Shown here: positions 10,264 through 22,983 of the stretch, one piece after another | Layout of the letters: each line of letters begins with the position of its first letter | How positions within the stretch are numbered: the stretch's first letter is position 1 | Assembly (NCBI GenBank): GCA_020152595.1 | Contig: JAIGNY010000123.1 | Coordinates: 137,251 to 201,250, forward strand | Reading direction: 5' to 3' | DNA: 64,000 nt | Origin: Chiridota heheva | Lineage: Eukaryota > Echinodermata > Holothuroidea > Apodida > Chiridotidae | Notes under the pieces: generated by a model | Databases searched by the model: none | What the model saw: the letters and a program-made list of their open reading frames with translations, nothing else | Told to the model about the DNA's origin: nothing | Position numbers and translations under genes: made by a program

Positions 10264-10649
10264 GTGCACATAATTATTGCCTTACGGATACAGCTAATTA
10301 GAGGTAGCTAATTACAATTTAATATACATTTTTGCATATCAAACGAAAGGTCTACTAGTCCTCTGTCCCTGAGCAGATAAAATTTTCGAAAAATGTGTTG
10401 TTTTGAGGCGTAATTCAACCAAATTGCGCCCCACGTTACGTAAATCATTCCGAAATTCTCAGACTTTGTTCCTCTGCAAAATCGGCTGACTGAGTCTATT
10501 TGAATATATCCGATCCCAAATTTTTTGACATTTTTGAAAAGCCTGGTAACCCCCCTATTGAACAAAACTGTCACGGAGGAAAATGGTTTTGAACCCATTG
10601 GATGCCACCTTTCTTCCTTTTTGACGTTTTTAAGTCTCATTGACTTAGC
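10264..10649. repeat. L1-type unit inside the L2 block
   Basis: This unit has L1 markers (AATTTAATATAC, GAGCAGATAAAA, TTTTGAGGCGTAATTC, CACGTTACG, CAGACTTTG) although its neighbours are L2. It reads CAAAATCGGCTGACTGAG followed by TATTTGAATATATCC, a rare combination also found in block III at about 18800-18835. It is either a conversion from that block or a surviving founder of the TATATCC type. Confidence 0.8.
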
Positions 10650-13045
10650 GTGCACATAATTATTGCCTTACGGATACAGCTAATTAGAGGTAGCAAAACG
10701 GCTGACTGAGTCTACTTGAATAAATCCGATCCTAAATTTTTTGACATTTTTGAAAAGCCTGGTCATCCCCTATTGAACAAAACCGTCACGGAGGAAAATG
10801 GTTTTGAACCCATTGGATGCCACCCCTCTCCCTTTTTGACGTTTTTAAGTCTCATTGACTTAGTGTGCACATAATTATTGCCTTACGGATACAGCTAATT
10901 ACAGGTAGCTAATTACAATAAACATACATTTTCGCATATCAAACGAAAGGTCTACTAGTCCTCTGTCTCCCGAGCACATAAAATTTTCGAAAAATGTGTT
11001 GTTATAAGGCGTGATTCAACCAAATTGCGCCCCACTTTACGTAAATCATTTCCAAAATCTCAGATTTTGTTCCTCTGCAAAAACGGCTGATTGAGTCTAT
11101 TTGAATATATCCGATCCCAAATTTTTTGACATTTTTGAAAAGCCTGGTAAACCCCCTATTGAACAAAACTGTCACGGAGGAAAATGGTTTTGAACCCATT
11201 GGATGCCACCCTTCTTCCTTTTTGACGTTTTTAAGTCTCATTGACTTAGCGTGCACATAATTATTGCCTTACGGATACAGCTAATTAGAGGTAGCAAAAC
11301 GGCTGACTGAGTCTACTTGAATAAATCCGATCCTAAATTTTTTGACATTTTTGAAAAGCCTGGTCACCCCTATTGAACAAAACTGTCACGGAGGAAAATG
11401 GTTTTGAACCCATTGGATGCCACCCCTCTCCCTTTTGACGTTTTTAAGTCTCATTGACTTAGTGTGCACATAATTATTGCCTTACGGATACAGCTAATTA
11501 CAGGTAGCTAATTACAATAAACATACATTTTCGCATATCAAACGAAAGGTCTACTAGTCCTCTGTCCCCGAGCACATAAAATTTTCGAAAAATGTGTTGT
11601 TATAAGGCGTGATTCAACCAAATTGCGCCCCACTTTACGTAAATCATTTCGAAAATCTCAGATTTTGTTCCTCTGCAAAAACGGCTGATTGAGTCTATTT
11701 GAATATATCCGATCCCAAATTTTTTGACATTTTTGAAAAGCCTGGTAACCCCCCTATTGAACAAAACTGTCACGGAGGGAAATGGTTTTGAACCCATTGG
11801 ATGCCACCTTTCTTCCTTTTTCACGTTTTTAAGTCTCATTGACTTAGCGTGCACATAATTATTGCCTTACGGATACAGCTAATTAGAGGTAGCAAAACGG
11901 CTGACTGAGTCTACTTGAATAAATCCGATCCTGAAATTTTTGACATTTTTGAAAAGCCTGTCACCCCTATTGAACAAAACCGTCACGGAGGAAAATGGTT
12001 GTGAACCCATTGGATGCCACCCCTCTCCCTTTTTGACGTTTTTAAGTCTCATTGACTTAGTGTGCACATAATTATTGCCTTACGGATACAGCTAATTACA
12101 GGTAGCTAATTACAATAAACATACATTTTCGCATATCAAACGAAAGGTCTACTAGTCCTCTGTCTCCCGAGCACATAAAATTTTCGAAAAATGTGTTGTT
12201 ATAAGGCGTGATTCAACCAAATTGCGCCCCACTTTACGTAAATCATTTCGAAAATCTCAGATTTTGTTCCTCTGCAAAAACGGCTGATTGAGTCTATTTG
12301 AATATATCCGATCCCAAATTTTTGACATTTTTGAAAAGCCTGGTAACCCCTATTGAACAAAACTGTCACGGAGGAAAATGGTTTTGAACCCATTGGATGC
12401 CACCCTTCTTCCTTTTTGACGTTTTTAAGTCTCATTGACTTAGCGTGCACATAATTATTGCCTTACGGATACAGCTAATTAGAGGTAGCAAAACGGCTGA
12501 CTGAGTCTACTTGAATAAATCCGATCCTTAATTTTTTGACATTTTTGAAAAGCCTGGTCACCCCCTATTGAACAAAACCGTCACGGAGGAAAATGGTTTT
12601 GAACCCATTGGATGCCACCCCTCTCCCTTTTTGACGTTTTTAAGTCTCATTGACTTAGTGTGCACATAATTATTGCCTTACGGATACAGCTAATTACAGG
12701 TAGCTAATTACAATAAACATACATTTTCGCATATCAAACGAAAGGTCTACTAGTCCTCTGTCTCCCGAGCACATAAAATTTTCGAAAAATGTGTTGTTAT
12801 AAGGCGTGATTCAACCAAATTGCGCCCCACTTTACGTAAATCATTTCGAAAATCTCAGATTTTGTTCCTCTGCAAAAACGGCTGATTGAGTCTATTTGAA
12901 TAGATCCGATCCCAAATTTTTTGACATTTTTGAAAAGCCTGGTAACCCCCCTATTGAACAAAACTGTCACGGAGGAAAATGGTTTTGAACCCATTGGATG
13001 CCACCCTTCTTCCTTTTTGACGTTTTTAAGTCTCATTGACTTAGC

Positions 13046-13492
13046 GTGCACATAATTATTGCCTTACGGAAACAGCTAATTAAAGGTAGCATAATTAAAT
13101 TACCTTATCGGAAAATACAGCTCCTTTTTGACGTTTTTAAGCAGATAAAATTTTCGGATAAAATGTAGCTAATTACAATAAACATACATTTTTATGAAAG
13201 GCTACTAGTCCTCTGTCTCATAAAATTTTCGAAAAATGTGTTGTTATAAGGCGTGATTCAACCAAATTGCGCCCCACTTTACGTAAATCATTTCGAAAAT
13301 CTCAGATTTTGTTCCTCTGCAAAAACGGCTGATTGAGTCTATTTGAATATATCCAATCCCAATTTTTTTGACATTTTTGAAAAGCCTGGTAACCCCCCTA
13401 TTGAACAAAACTGTCACGGAGGAAAATGGTTTTGAACCCATTGGATGCCACCCTTCTCCCTTTTTGACGTTTTTAAGTCTCATTGACTTAGT
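13046..13492. repeat. Enlarged mosaic L unit (447 bp)
   Basis: About 60 bp longer than a normal L. Between about 13080 and 13220 it strings together TAAAGGTAGCATAATTAAA, TTACCTTATCGG, a displaced CTCCTTTTTGACGTTTTTAA, AGCAGATAAAATTTTCGG and then GTAGCTAATTACAATAAACA. Each word belongs to a different part of the unit. Confidence 0.8.
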
Positions 13493-13836
13493 GTGCACAT
13501 AATTATTGCCTTACGGATACAGCTAATTAGAGGTAGCAAAACGGCTACTGAGTCAATTTAATATACAATTTGATATAAAGGTCCGATCCTGTGAATTTTT
13601 GAAATTTTGAGGCGTAATTCCTGGTCACACGTTACGTAAATCATTCCGGAAATTCAGACTTTGTTCCTCTGCAAAAACGGCTGATTGAGTCTATTTGAAT
13701 AGATCCGAAAATTTTTGACATTTTTGAAAAGCCTGTCAACCCCTATTGAACAAAACCGTCACGGAGGAAAATGGTTTTGAACCCATTGGATGCCACCCCT
13801 CTCCCTTTTGACGTTTTTAAGTCTCATTGACTTAGT
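13493..13836. repeat. S/L mosaic unit (344 bp)
   Basis: It begins as S (AGGTAGCAAAACGGCTACTGAGTC, about 13535-13556), then jumps to L1 words (AATTTAATATACAATTTG, TTTTGAGGCGTAATTC, CACGTTACGTAAATC) before continuing as a normal L from CTCTGCAAAAACGG at about 13668. It is intermediate between S and L in length. Confidence 0.8.
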
Positions 13837-15036
13837 GTGCACATAATTATTGCCTTACGGATACAGCTAATTACAGGTAGCTAATTACAATAAACATACA
13901 TTTTCGCATATCAAACGAAAGGTCTACTAGTCCTCTGTCTCCCGAGCACATACAATTTTCGAAAAATGTGTTGTTATAAGGCGTGATTTAACCAAATTGC
14001 GCCCCACTTTACGTATATCATTTCGAAAATCTCAGATTTTGTTCCTCTGCAAAAACGGCTGATTGAGTCTATTTGAATATATCCGATCCCAAATTTTTTG
14101 ACATTTTTGAAAAGCCTGGTAACCCCCCTATTGAACAAAACTGTCACGAAGGAAAATGGTTTTGAACCCATTGGATGCCACCTTTCTTCCTTTTTCACGT
14201 TTTTAAGTCTCATTGACTTAGCGTGCACATAATTATTGCCTTACGGATACAGCTAATTAGAGGTAGCAAAACGGCTGACTGAGTCTACTTGAATAAATCC
14301 GATCCTAAATTTTTGACATTTTTGAAAAGCCTGGTCACCCCCCTATTGAACAAAACCGTCACGTAGGAAAATGGTTGTGAACCCATTGGATGCCACCCCT
14401 CTCCCTTTTGACGTTTTTAAGTCTCATTGACTTAGTGTGCACATAATTATTGCCTTACGGATACAGCTAATTTACAGGTAGCTAATTACAATAAACATAC
14501 ATTTTCGCATATCAAACGAAAGGTCTACTAGTCCTCTGTCCCGAGCACATAAAATTTTCGAAAAATGTGTTGTTATAAGGCGTGATTCAACCAAATTGCG
14601 CCCCACTTTACGTAAATCATTTCGAAAATCTCAGATTTTGTTCCTCTGCAAAAACGGCTGATTGAGTCTATTTGAATATATCCGATCCCAAATTTTTGAC
14701 ATTTTTGAAAAGCCTGGTAACCCCCCTATTGAACAAAACTGTCACGGAGGAAAATGGTTTTGAACCCATTGGATGCCACCTTTCTTCCTTTTTGACGTTT
14801 TTAAGTCTCATTGACTTAGCGTGCACATAATTATTGCCTTACGGATACAGCTAATTAGAGGTAGCAAAACGGCTGACTGAGTCTACTTGAATAAATCCGA
14901 TCCTAAATTTTTTGACATTTTTGAAAAGCCTGGTCACCCCCCTATTGAACAAAACCGTCACGTAGGAAAATGGTTGTGAACCCATTGGATGCCACCCCTC
15001 TTCCTTTTTGACGTTTTTAAGTCTCATTGACTTAGT

Positions 15037-15422
15037 GTGCACATAATTATTGCCTTACGGATACAGCTAATTACAGGTAGCTAATTACAATAAACATACA
15101 TTTTCGCATATCAAACGAAAGGTCTACTAGTCCTCTGTCTCCCGAGCACATAAAATTTTCGAAAAATGTGTTGTTATAAGGCGTGATTCAACCAAATTGC
15201 GCCCCACTTTACGTAAATCATTTCGAAAATCTCAGATTTTGTTCCTCTGCAAAAACGGCTGATTGAGTCTATTTGAATATATCCGATCCCAAATTTTTTG
15301 ACATTTTTGAAAAGCCTGGTAACCCCCCTATTGAACAAAACTGTCACGGAGGAAAATGGTTTTGAACCCATTGGATGCCACCTTTCTTCCTTTTTGACGT
15401 TTTTAAGTCTCATTGACTTAGC
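15037..15422. repeat. Representative L2 long unit (386 bp)
   Basis: A typical L2 copy: GCTAATTACAGGTAGC, then TAATTACAATAAACATACA, TTTTCGCATATCAAACGAAA, GTCTACTAGTCCTCTGTC, TCCCGAGCACATAAAATTTTC, GTGTTGTTATAAGGCGTGA, TTCAACCAAATTGCGCCCCAC, TTTACGTAAATCATTTCG, AAAATCTCAGATTTTGTTCC, then GCAAAAACGGCTGATTGAG, TTGAATATATCCGATCCC and GCCTGGTAACCCCCCTATTG. The change TTTTGAGG to TTATAAGG introduces a stop in the minus-strand frame that is longer in L1. Confidence 0.93.
15104..15120 (-). other. CENP-B-box-like 17-mer, representative L2 copy
   Basis: The same TTTCGTTTGATATGCGA as in L1 (minus strand), unchanged although the flanking bases differ between subfamilies. Some copies in blocks IV and V have CAAACAAAAGG instead of CAAACGAAAGG, which destroys the TTCG half. 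Confidence 0.3.
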
Positions 15423-17432
15423 GTGCACATAATTATTGCCTTACGGATACAGCTAATTAGAGGTAGCAAAACGGCTGACTGAGTCTACTTGAATAAATCC
15501 GATCCTAATTTTTTGACATTTTTGAAAAGCCTGGTCACCCCCCTATTGAACAAAACCGTCACGTAGGAAAATGGTTTTGAACCCATTGGATGCCACCCCT
15601 CTCCCTTTTGACGTTTTTAAGTCTCATTGACTTAGTGTGCACATAATTATTGCCTTACGGATACAGCTAATTACAGGTAGCTAATTACAATAAACATACA
15701 TTTTCGCATATCAAACGAAAGGTCTACTAGTCCTCTGTCTCCCGAGCACATAAAATTTTCGAAAAATGTGTTGTTATAAGGCGTGATTCAACCAAATTGC
15801 GCCCCACTTTACGTAAATCATTTCGAAAATCTCAGATTTTGTTCCTCTGCAAAAACGGCTGATTGAGTCTATTTGAATATATCCGATCCCAAATTTTTGA
15901 CATTTTTGAAAAGCCTGGTAACCCCCTATTGAACAAAACTGTCACGGAGGAAAATGGTTTTGAACCCATTGGATGCCACCCTTCTTCCCTTTTGACGTTT
16001 TTAAGTCTCATTGACTTAGCGTGCACATAATTATTGCCTTACGGATACAGCTAATTAGAGGTAGCAAAACGGCTGACTGAGTCTACTTGAATAAATCCGA
16101 TCCTGAATTTTTTGACATTTTTGAAAAGCCTGGTCACCCCTATTGAACAAAACCGTCACGGAGGAAAATGGTTTTGAACCCATTGGATGCCACCCCTCTT
16201 CCTTTTGACGTTTTTAAGTCTCATTGACTTAGTGTGCACATAATTATTGCCTTACGGATACAGCTAATTACAGGTAGCTAATTACAATAAACATACATTT
16301 TCGCATATCAAACGAAAGGTCTACTAGTCCTCTGTCCCCGAGCACATAAATTTTCGAAAAATGTGTTGTTATAAGGCGTGATTCAACCAAATTGCGCCCC
16401 ACTTTACGTAAATCATTTCGAAAATCTCAGATTTTGTTCCTCTGCAAAAACGGCTGATTGAGTCTATTTGAATATATCCGATCCCAAATTTTTTGACATT
16501 TTTGAAAAGCCTGGTAACCCCTATTGAACAAAACTGTCACGGAGGAAAATGGTTTTAAACCCATTGGATGCCACCCTTTCTTCCTTTTTGACGTTTTTAA
16601 GTCTCATTGACTTAGCGTGCACATAATTATTGCCTTACGGATACAGCTAATTAGAGGTAGCAAAACGGCTGACTGAGTCTACTTGAATAAATCCGATCCT
16701 GCAAAAAATTTTTTGACATTTTTGAAAAGCCTGGTCACCCCTATTGAACAAAACCGTCACGGAGGAAAATGGTTTTGAACCCATTGGATGCCACCCCTCT
16801 CCCTTTTGACGTTTTTAAGTCTCATTGACTTAGTGTGCACATAATTATTGCCTTACGGATACAGCTAATTACAGGTAGCTAATTACAATAAACATACATT
16901 TTCGCATATCAAACGAAAGGTCTACTAGTCCTCTGTCCCCGAGCACATAAAATTTTCGAAAAATGTGTTGTTATAAGGCGTGATTCAACCAAATTGCGCC
17001 CCACTTTACGTAAATCATTTCGAAAATCTCAGATTTTGTTCCTCTGCAAAAACGGCTGATTGAGTCTATTTGAATATATCCGATCCCAAATTTTTTGACA
17101 TTTTTGAAAAGCCTGGTAACCCCCTATTGAACAAAACTGTCACGGAGGAAAATGGTTTTGAACCCATTGGATGCCACCTTCTTCCTTTTTGACGTTTTTA
17201 AGTCTCATTGACTTAGCGTGCACATAATTATTGCCTTACGGATACAGCTAATTAGAGGTAGCAAAACGGCTGACTGAGTCTACTTGAATAAATCCGATCC
17301 TAAATTTTTTGACATTTTTGAAAAGCCTGGTCACCCCCCTATTGAACAAAACCGTCACGGAGGAAAATGGTTTTGAACCCATTGGATGCCACCCCTCTCC
17401 CTTTTGACGTTTTTAAGTCTCATTGACTTAGT

Positions 17433-17814
17433 GTGCACATAATTATTGCCTTACGGATACAGCTAATTACAGGTAGCTAATTACAATAAACATACATTTT
17501 CGCATATCAAACGAAAGGTCTACTAGTCCTCTGTCTCCCGAGCAGATAAAATTTTCGAAAAATGTGTTGTTTTAAGGCGTGATTCAACCAAATTGCGCCC
17601 CACTTTACGTAAATCATTTCGAAAACTCAGATTTTGTTCCTCTGCAAAAACGGCTGATTGAGTCTATTTGAATATATCCGATCCCAAATTTTTTGACATT
17701 TTTGAAAAGCCTGGTAACCCCTATTGAACAAAACTGTCACGGAGGAAAATGGTTTTGAACCCATTGGATGCCACCTTCTCCCTTTTTGACGTTTTAAAGT
17801 CTCATTGACTTAGC
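17433..17814. repeat. Transitional L unit at the block II/III border
   Basis: L2-like at its start (AATAAACATAC, CTACTAGTCC) but with GAGCAGATA and TTTTAAGGCGTGATTC in the middle. Its closing anchor is GCGTGCAC, the form that normally precedes an S unit, yet an L unit follows. This fits a recombination junction where an S was lost. Confidence 0.75.
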
Positions 17815-19742
17815 GTGCACATAATTATTGCCTTACGGATACAGCTAATTAGAGGTAGCTAATTACAATTTAATATACAATTTCGCATATCAAACGAAAG
17901 GTCTAATAGTCCTCTGTCCCCGAGCAGATACAATTTTCGAAAAATGTGTTGTTTTGAGGCGTAATTAATTCAAATTGCGCCCCACGTTAAGTAAATCATT
18001 CCGAAATTCTCAGACTTTGTTCCTCTGCAAAAACGGCTGATTGAGTGTACTTGAAAAGATCCGATCCCGATTTTGTTGACAATTTTGAAAAGCCTGGTAC
18101 ACCCCCTATTGAACAAAACCGTCACGGAGGAAAATGGTTCTGAACCCATTGGATGCCACCCCTTTCCCTGTTTGACGTTTTTAAGTCTCATTGACTTAGT
18201 GTGCACAAAATTATTGCCTTACGGAAATAGCTAATTAGAGGTAACTAATTACAATTTAATATACAATTTTGTATATCAAACGAAAGGTCTAATAGTCCTC
18301 TTTTCTCCGAGCAGATAAAGTTTTCGAAAAATGTGTCGTTTTGAGGCGTAATTCCATCAAATTGCGCCCCACGTTACGTAAATCATTTCGAAATTCTCAG
18401 ACTTTGTTCCTCTGCAAAAACGGCTGATTGAGTCTACTTGAATAGATCCGATCCCGAATTTTTGACATTTTTGAAAAGCCTGGTCACCCCCCTATTGAAC
18501 AAAACCGTCACGTAGGAAAATAGTTCTGAACCCATTGGATGCCACCCCTTTCCCTGTTTGACGTTTTTAAGTCTCATTGACTTAGTGTGCACATAATTAT
18601 TGCTTTACGCAAACAGCTAATTATAGGTAAGTAATTACAATTTAATATACAATTTCGCAAATCAAACGAAAGGTCTAATAATCCTCTGTCCCCCGAGCAG
18701 ATAAAATTTTCAAAAAATGTGTTGTTTTGAGGTGTAATTCAACCGAATTGCGCCCCACGTTACGTAAATTATTCCGAAATTCTCAGACTTTGTTCCTCTG
18801 CAAAATCGGCTGACTGAGTCTATTTGAATATATCCGATCCCAAATTTTTTGACATTTTTGAAAAGCCTGGTCCCCCCCTATTGAACAAAACTGTCACGGA
18901 GGAAAATGGTTTTGAACCCATTGGATGCCACCCCTCTCCTTTTTGACGTTTTTAAGTCTCATTGACTTAGTGTGCACATAATTATTGCCTTACGGATACA
19001 GCTAATTAGAGGTAGCTAATTACAATTAAAATAAACATTTTCGCATATCAAACAAAGGTCTAATAGTCCTCTGTCCCCGAGCAGATAAAATTTTGAAAAA
19101 TGTGTTGTTTTGAGGCGTAATTCAACCAAATTGCGCCCCACTTTACGTAAATCATTCGAAATTCTCAGATTTTGTTCCTCTGCAAAAACGGCTGATTGAG
19201 TCTACTTGAATAAATCCGATCCCGAATTTTTTGACATTTTTGAAAAGCCTGGTTACCCCCCGATTGAACAAAACCGTCACAGAGGAAATTGGTTCTGAAC
19301 CCATTGGATGCCACCCCTCTCCCTTTTTGACGTTTTTAAGTCTCATTGACTTAGTGTGCACATAATTATTGCCTTACGGATACAGCTAATTAGAGGTAGC
19401 TAATTACAATTTAATATACAATTTCGCATATCAAACGAAAGGTCTAATAGTCCTCTGTCCTCCGAGCAGATAAAATTTTCGAAAAATGTGTCGTTTTGAG
19501 GCGTAATTTAACCAAATTACGCCCCACGTTACGTAAATCATTTCAAAATTCTCAGACTTTGTACCTCTGCAAAAACGGCTGATTGAGTGTACTTGAATAG
19601 ATCTGATCCTAATTTTTCTGACATTTTTTAAACGCCTGGTCACCCCCCTATTGAACAAAACCGTCACGGAGGGAAATGGTTCTGAACCCATTGGATGCCA
19701 CCCCTCTCCCTTTTTGACGTTTTTAAGTCTCATTGACTTAGT

Positions 19743-20126
19743 GTGCACATAATTATTGCCTTACGGATACAGCTAATTACAGGTAGCTAATTACAATAAA
19801 CATACATTTTCGCATATCAAACGAAAGGTCTACTAGTCCTCTGTCCCCGAGCAGATAAATTTTAAAAAAATGTGTTGTTTTGAGGCGTAATTCAACCTAA
19901 TTGCGCCCCACGTTAAGTAAATCATTCCGAAATTCTCAGACTTTGTTCCTCTGCAAAAACGGCTGATTGAGTCTACTTGAAAAGATCCGATCCCGAATTT
20001 TTTGACATTTTTGAAAAGCCTGGTTACCCCCCTATTGAACAAAACCGTCACAGAGGAAATTGGTTCTAAATCCCTTGGATGCCACCCCTTTCCCTTTTTG
20101 ACGTTTTTAAGTCTCATTGATTTAGT
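19743..20126. repeat. Hybrid L unit, L2-like 5' part and L1 3' part
   Basis: From about 19772 to 19845 it matches L2 (ATTACAGGTAGC, AATAAACATACATTTTCGC, CTACTAGTCC). From GAGCAGATA onward it is L1 (TTTTGAGGCGTAATTC, CACGTTAAG, CAGACTTTG). It is either a short gene-conversion tract or an evolutionary intermediate between the two subfamilies. Confidence 0.75.
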
Positions 20127-22065
20127 GTGCACATAATTATTGCCTTACGGAAACAGCTAATTAGAGGTAACTAATTACAATTTAATATACAATTTCGCAT
20201 ATCAAACGAAAGGTCTAATAGTCCTCTGTCCCCCGAGCAGATAAAATTTTCGAAAAATGTGTCGTTTGAGGCGTAATTCAACCAAATTGCGCCCCACGTT
20301 ACGTAAATCATTTCGAAATTCTCAGACTTTGTTCCTCTGCAAAAACGGCTGATTGAGTCTACTTGAATAGATCCGATCCCGAATTTTTGACATTTTTGAA
20401 AAGCCTGGTCACCCCCCTATTGAACAAAACCGTCACGGAGGAAAATGGTTTTGAACCCATTGGATGCCACCCCTCTCCCTGTTTGACGTTTTTAAGTCTC
20501 ATTGACTTAGTGTGCACATAATTATTGCCTTACGGAAACAGCTAATTAGAGGTAGCTAATTACAATTTAATATACAATTTCGCATATCAAACGAAAAGTC
20601 TAATAGTCCTCTGTCCCCCGAGCAGATAAAATTTTCGAAAAATGTGTTGTTTTGAGGCGTAATTCAACCAAATTGCGCCCCACGTTACGTAAATCATTCC
20701 GAAATTCTCAGACTTTGTTCCTCTGCAAAAATTGAGTCTGATTGAGTTTACTTAAATAAATCCGATCCCGAATTTTTTGACATTTTTGAAAAGCCTGGTC
20801 ACCCCCCTATTGAACAAAACCGTCACGGAGGAAATTGGTTCTGAACCCATTGGATGCCACCCCTCTCCCTGTTTGACGTTTTTAAGTCTCATTGACTTAG
20901 TGTGCACATAATTATTGCCTTACGGATACAGCTAAATAGAGGTAACTAATTACAATTTAATATACACTTTCGCATATCAAACGAAGGGTCTAATAGTCCT
21001 CTGTCCCCCGAGCACATACATTTTACGAAAAATGTGTTGTTTTGAGGCGTAATTCAACCAAATTGCGCCCCACGTTACGTAAATCATTTCGAAATTCTCA
21101 GATTTTGTTCCTCTGCAAAAACGGCTGATTGAGTCTTCTTGAAGAAATCCGATCCCAAATTTTTTGACATTTATAAAAAAAGCGTGGTCACCCCTTTATT
21201 AAACAAAACCGTCATGGAGGAAAATGGTTTTGAACCCATTGGATGCCACCTTTCTTCCTGTTTGACGTTTTTAAGTCTCATTGACTTATTGTGCACATAA
21301 TTATTGCCTTACGGAAACAGCTAATTAGAGGTAGCTAATTACAACTTAATATACAATTTTGCATATAAAAAAAAAGGGTCTAATAGTCCTCTGTCCCCCG
21401 AGCAGACATTTTTTTGGAAAAAAGTGTTGTTTTAAGGCGTAATTCAACCAAATTGCGCCCCATGTTACGTAAATCATTCCGAAAAGTCTCAGACTTTGTT
21501 CCTCTGCAAACACGGCTGACTGAGCCTACTTGAATAAATCCGATCCCGATTTTTTTGACATTTTTAAAAAGCCTGGTAACCTCCCTATTGAACAAAACCG
21601 TCACGGAGGAAAATGGTTTTGAACCCATTAGATGCCACCCCTCTCCCTGTTTGACGTTTTTAAATCTCATTGACTTCGTGTGCACATAATTATTGCCTTA
21701 CGGATACAGCTAATTAGAGGTAGCTAATTACAATTTAATATACAATTTCGCAGATCAAACGAAAGTTCTAATTGTCCTTTGTGCTCTGAGCAGATAAAAC
21801 TTTCAAAAAATGTGCCGTTTTGAGGCGTAATTCAACCAAATTGCGCCCCACTTTACGTAAATCATTCCGAAATTCTCAGATTTTGTTCCTCTGCAAAAAC
21901 GGCTGATTGAGTCTATTTGAATAGATCTGATCCCAAATTTTTTGACATTTTTAAAAAGCCTGGTCACCCCCTTTTGAACAAAACCGTCCCGGAGGAAAAT
22001 AATTTTAATCCCATTGGATGCCACCCCTCTCCCTGTTTGACGTTTTTAAGTCTCATTGACTTAGT

Positions 22066-22596
22066 GTGCACATAATTATTGCCTTACGGAAACAGCTAAT
22101 TAGAGGTAGCTAATTACAATTTAATATACAATTTCCCATATCAAACAAAAAATCTAATAGTCCTCTGTCCCCCGAGCAGATAAAATTTACGAAAAATGTC
22201 TCGTTTTGAGGCGTATTTCAACCAAATTGCGCCCCACGTTACGTAAATCATTCCGAAAATCTCAGACTTTGTTCCTCTGAAAAAACCGCTGATTGAGTCT
22301 ACTTTAATAGAGCAGATTTTTTACAATTTTGAAAAATGGTTGTTTTGAGGCGTGGTTTTGAACCAAATTGCGCCCCTTTTTTACGTTTTTTAAATCATTG
22401 AAATTTCAGACTTTGTTGCTCTGCAAAAACCGCTGATTGAGTTTACTTAAAAAAAATCCGATCCCAAATTTTTTGACATTTTTGAAAAGCCTGGTAACCC
22501 CCTATTGAACAAAACCGTCACGGAGGAAAATGGTTCTGAACCCATTGGATGCCACCCCTCTCCCTTTTTGACCTTTTTAAGTCTCATTGACTTAGT
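22066..22596. repeat. L unit with about 145 bp partial internal duplication
   Basis: The interval is 531 bp. After TCTACTTTAATAG at about 22310 the sequence returns to AGCAGATTTTTTAC, TTGAAAAATGG, TTGTTTTGAGGCGTGG, AACCAAATTGCGCCCC, TTACG, TCAGACTTTGTTGCTCTGC and AAAAACCGCTGATTGAG. This is a diverged second copy of the 3' half of the L-specific segment. The duplicate ends at about 22450, and GTTTACTTAAA resumes the normal order. Confidence 0.82.
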
Positions 22597-22983
22597 GTGC
22601 ACATAACTATTGCCTTACGGAAACAGCTAATTAGAGGTAGCTAATTACAATTTAATATACAATTTCGCATATCAAACGAAAGGTCTAATAATCCTCTGTC
22701 CCCGGAGCAGATAAAATTTTCGATAAATGTGTTGTTTTGAGGCGTAATTCAACCAAATTGCGCCCCACGTTACGTAATTTAATCCGAAATTCTCAGCCTT
22801 TGTTCCTCTGCAAAAACGGCTGATTAAGTCTACTTGAATAAATCCGATCCCGAATTTTTTGACATTTTCGAAAAGCCTGGTCACCCCCTTATTGAACAAA
22901 ACCGTCACGGAGGAAAATGGTTCTAAACCCATTGGATGCCACCCCGCTCCCTATTTGACCTTTTTAAGTCTCATTAACTTAGT

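Larger units (their letters stand above)
8485..17814. repeat. Block II: L2-S dimers of about 600 bp
   Basis: The L2 markers appear here: AATAAACATAC, GAGCACATA and TTATAAGGCGTGATTC, with CTACTAGTCC replacing CTAATAGTCC. The first unit (8485-8865) is intermediate, with GAGCAGATA and TTTTAAGGCGTGATTC. Regular dimers end at 10865, 11464, 12062 and 12660, and after a disturbed interval at 14437, 15037, 15637, 16234, 16835 and 17433, with periods of 597-601 bp. L units in this block typically read TTGAATATATCC and CCTGGTAACC. This looks like one of the more homogeneous parts of the window. The last unit (17433-17814) is transitional. Confidence 0.93.
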
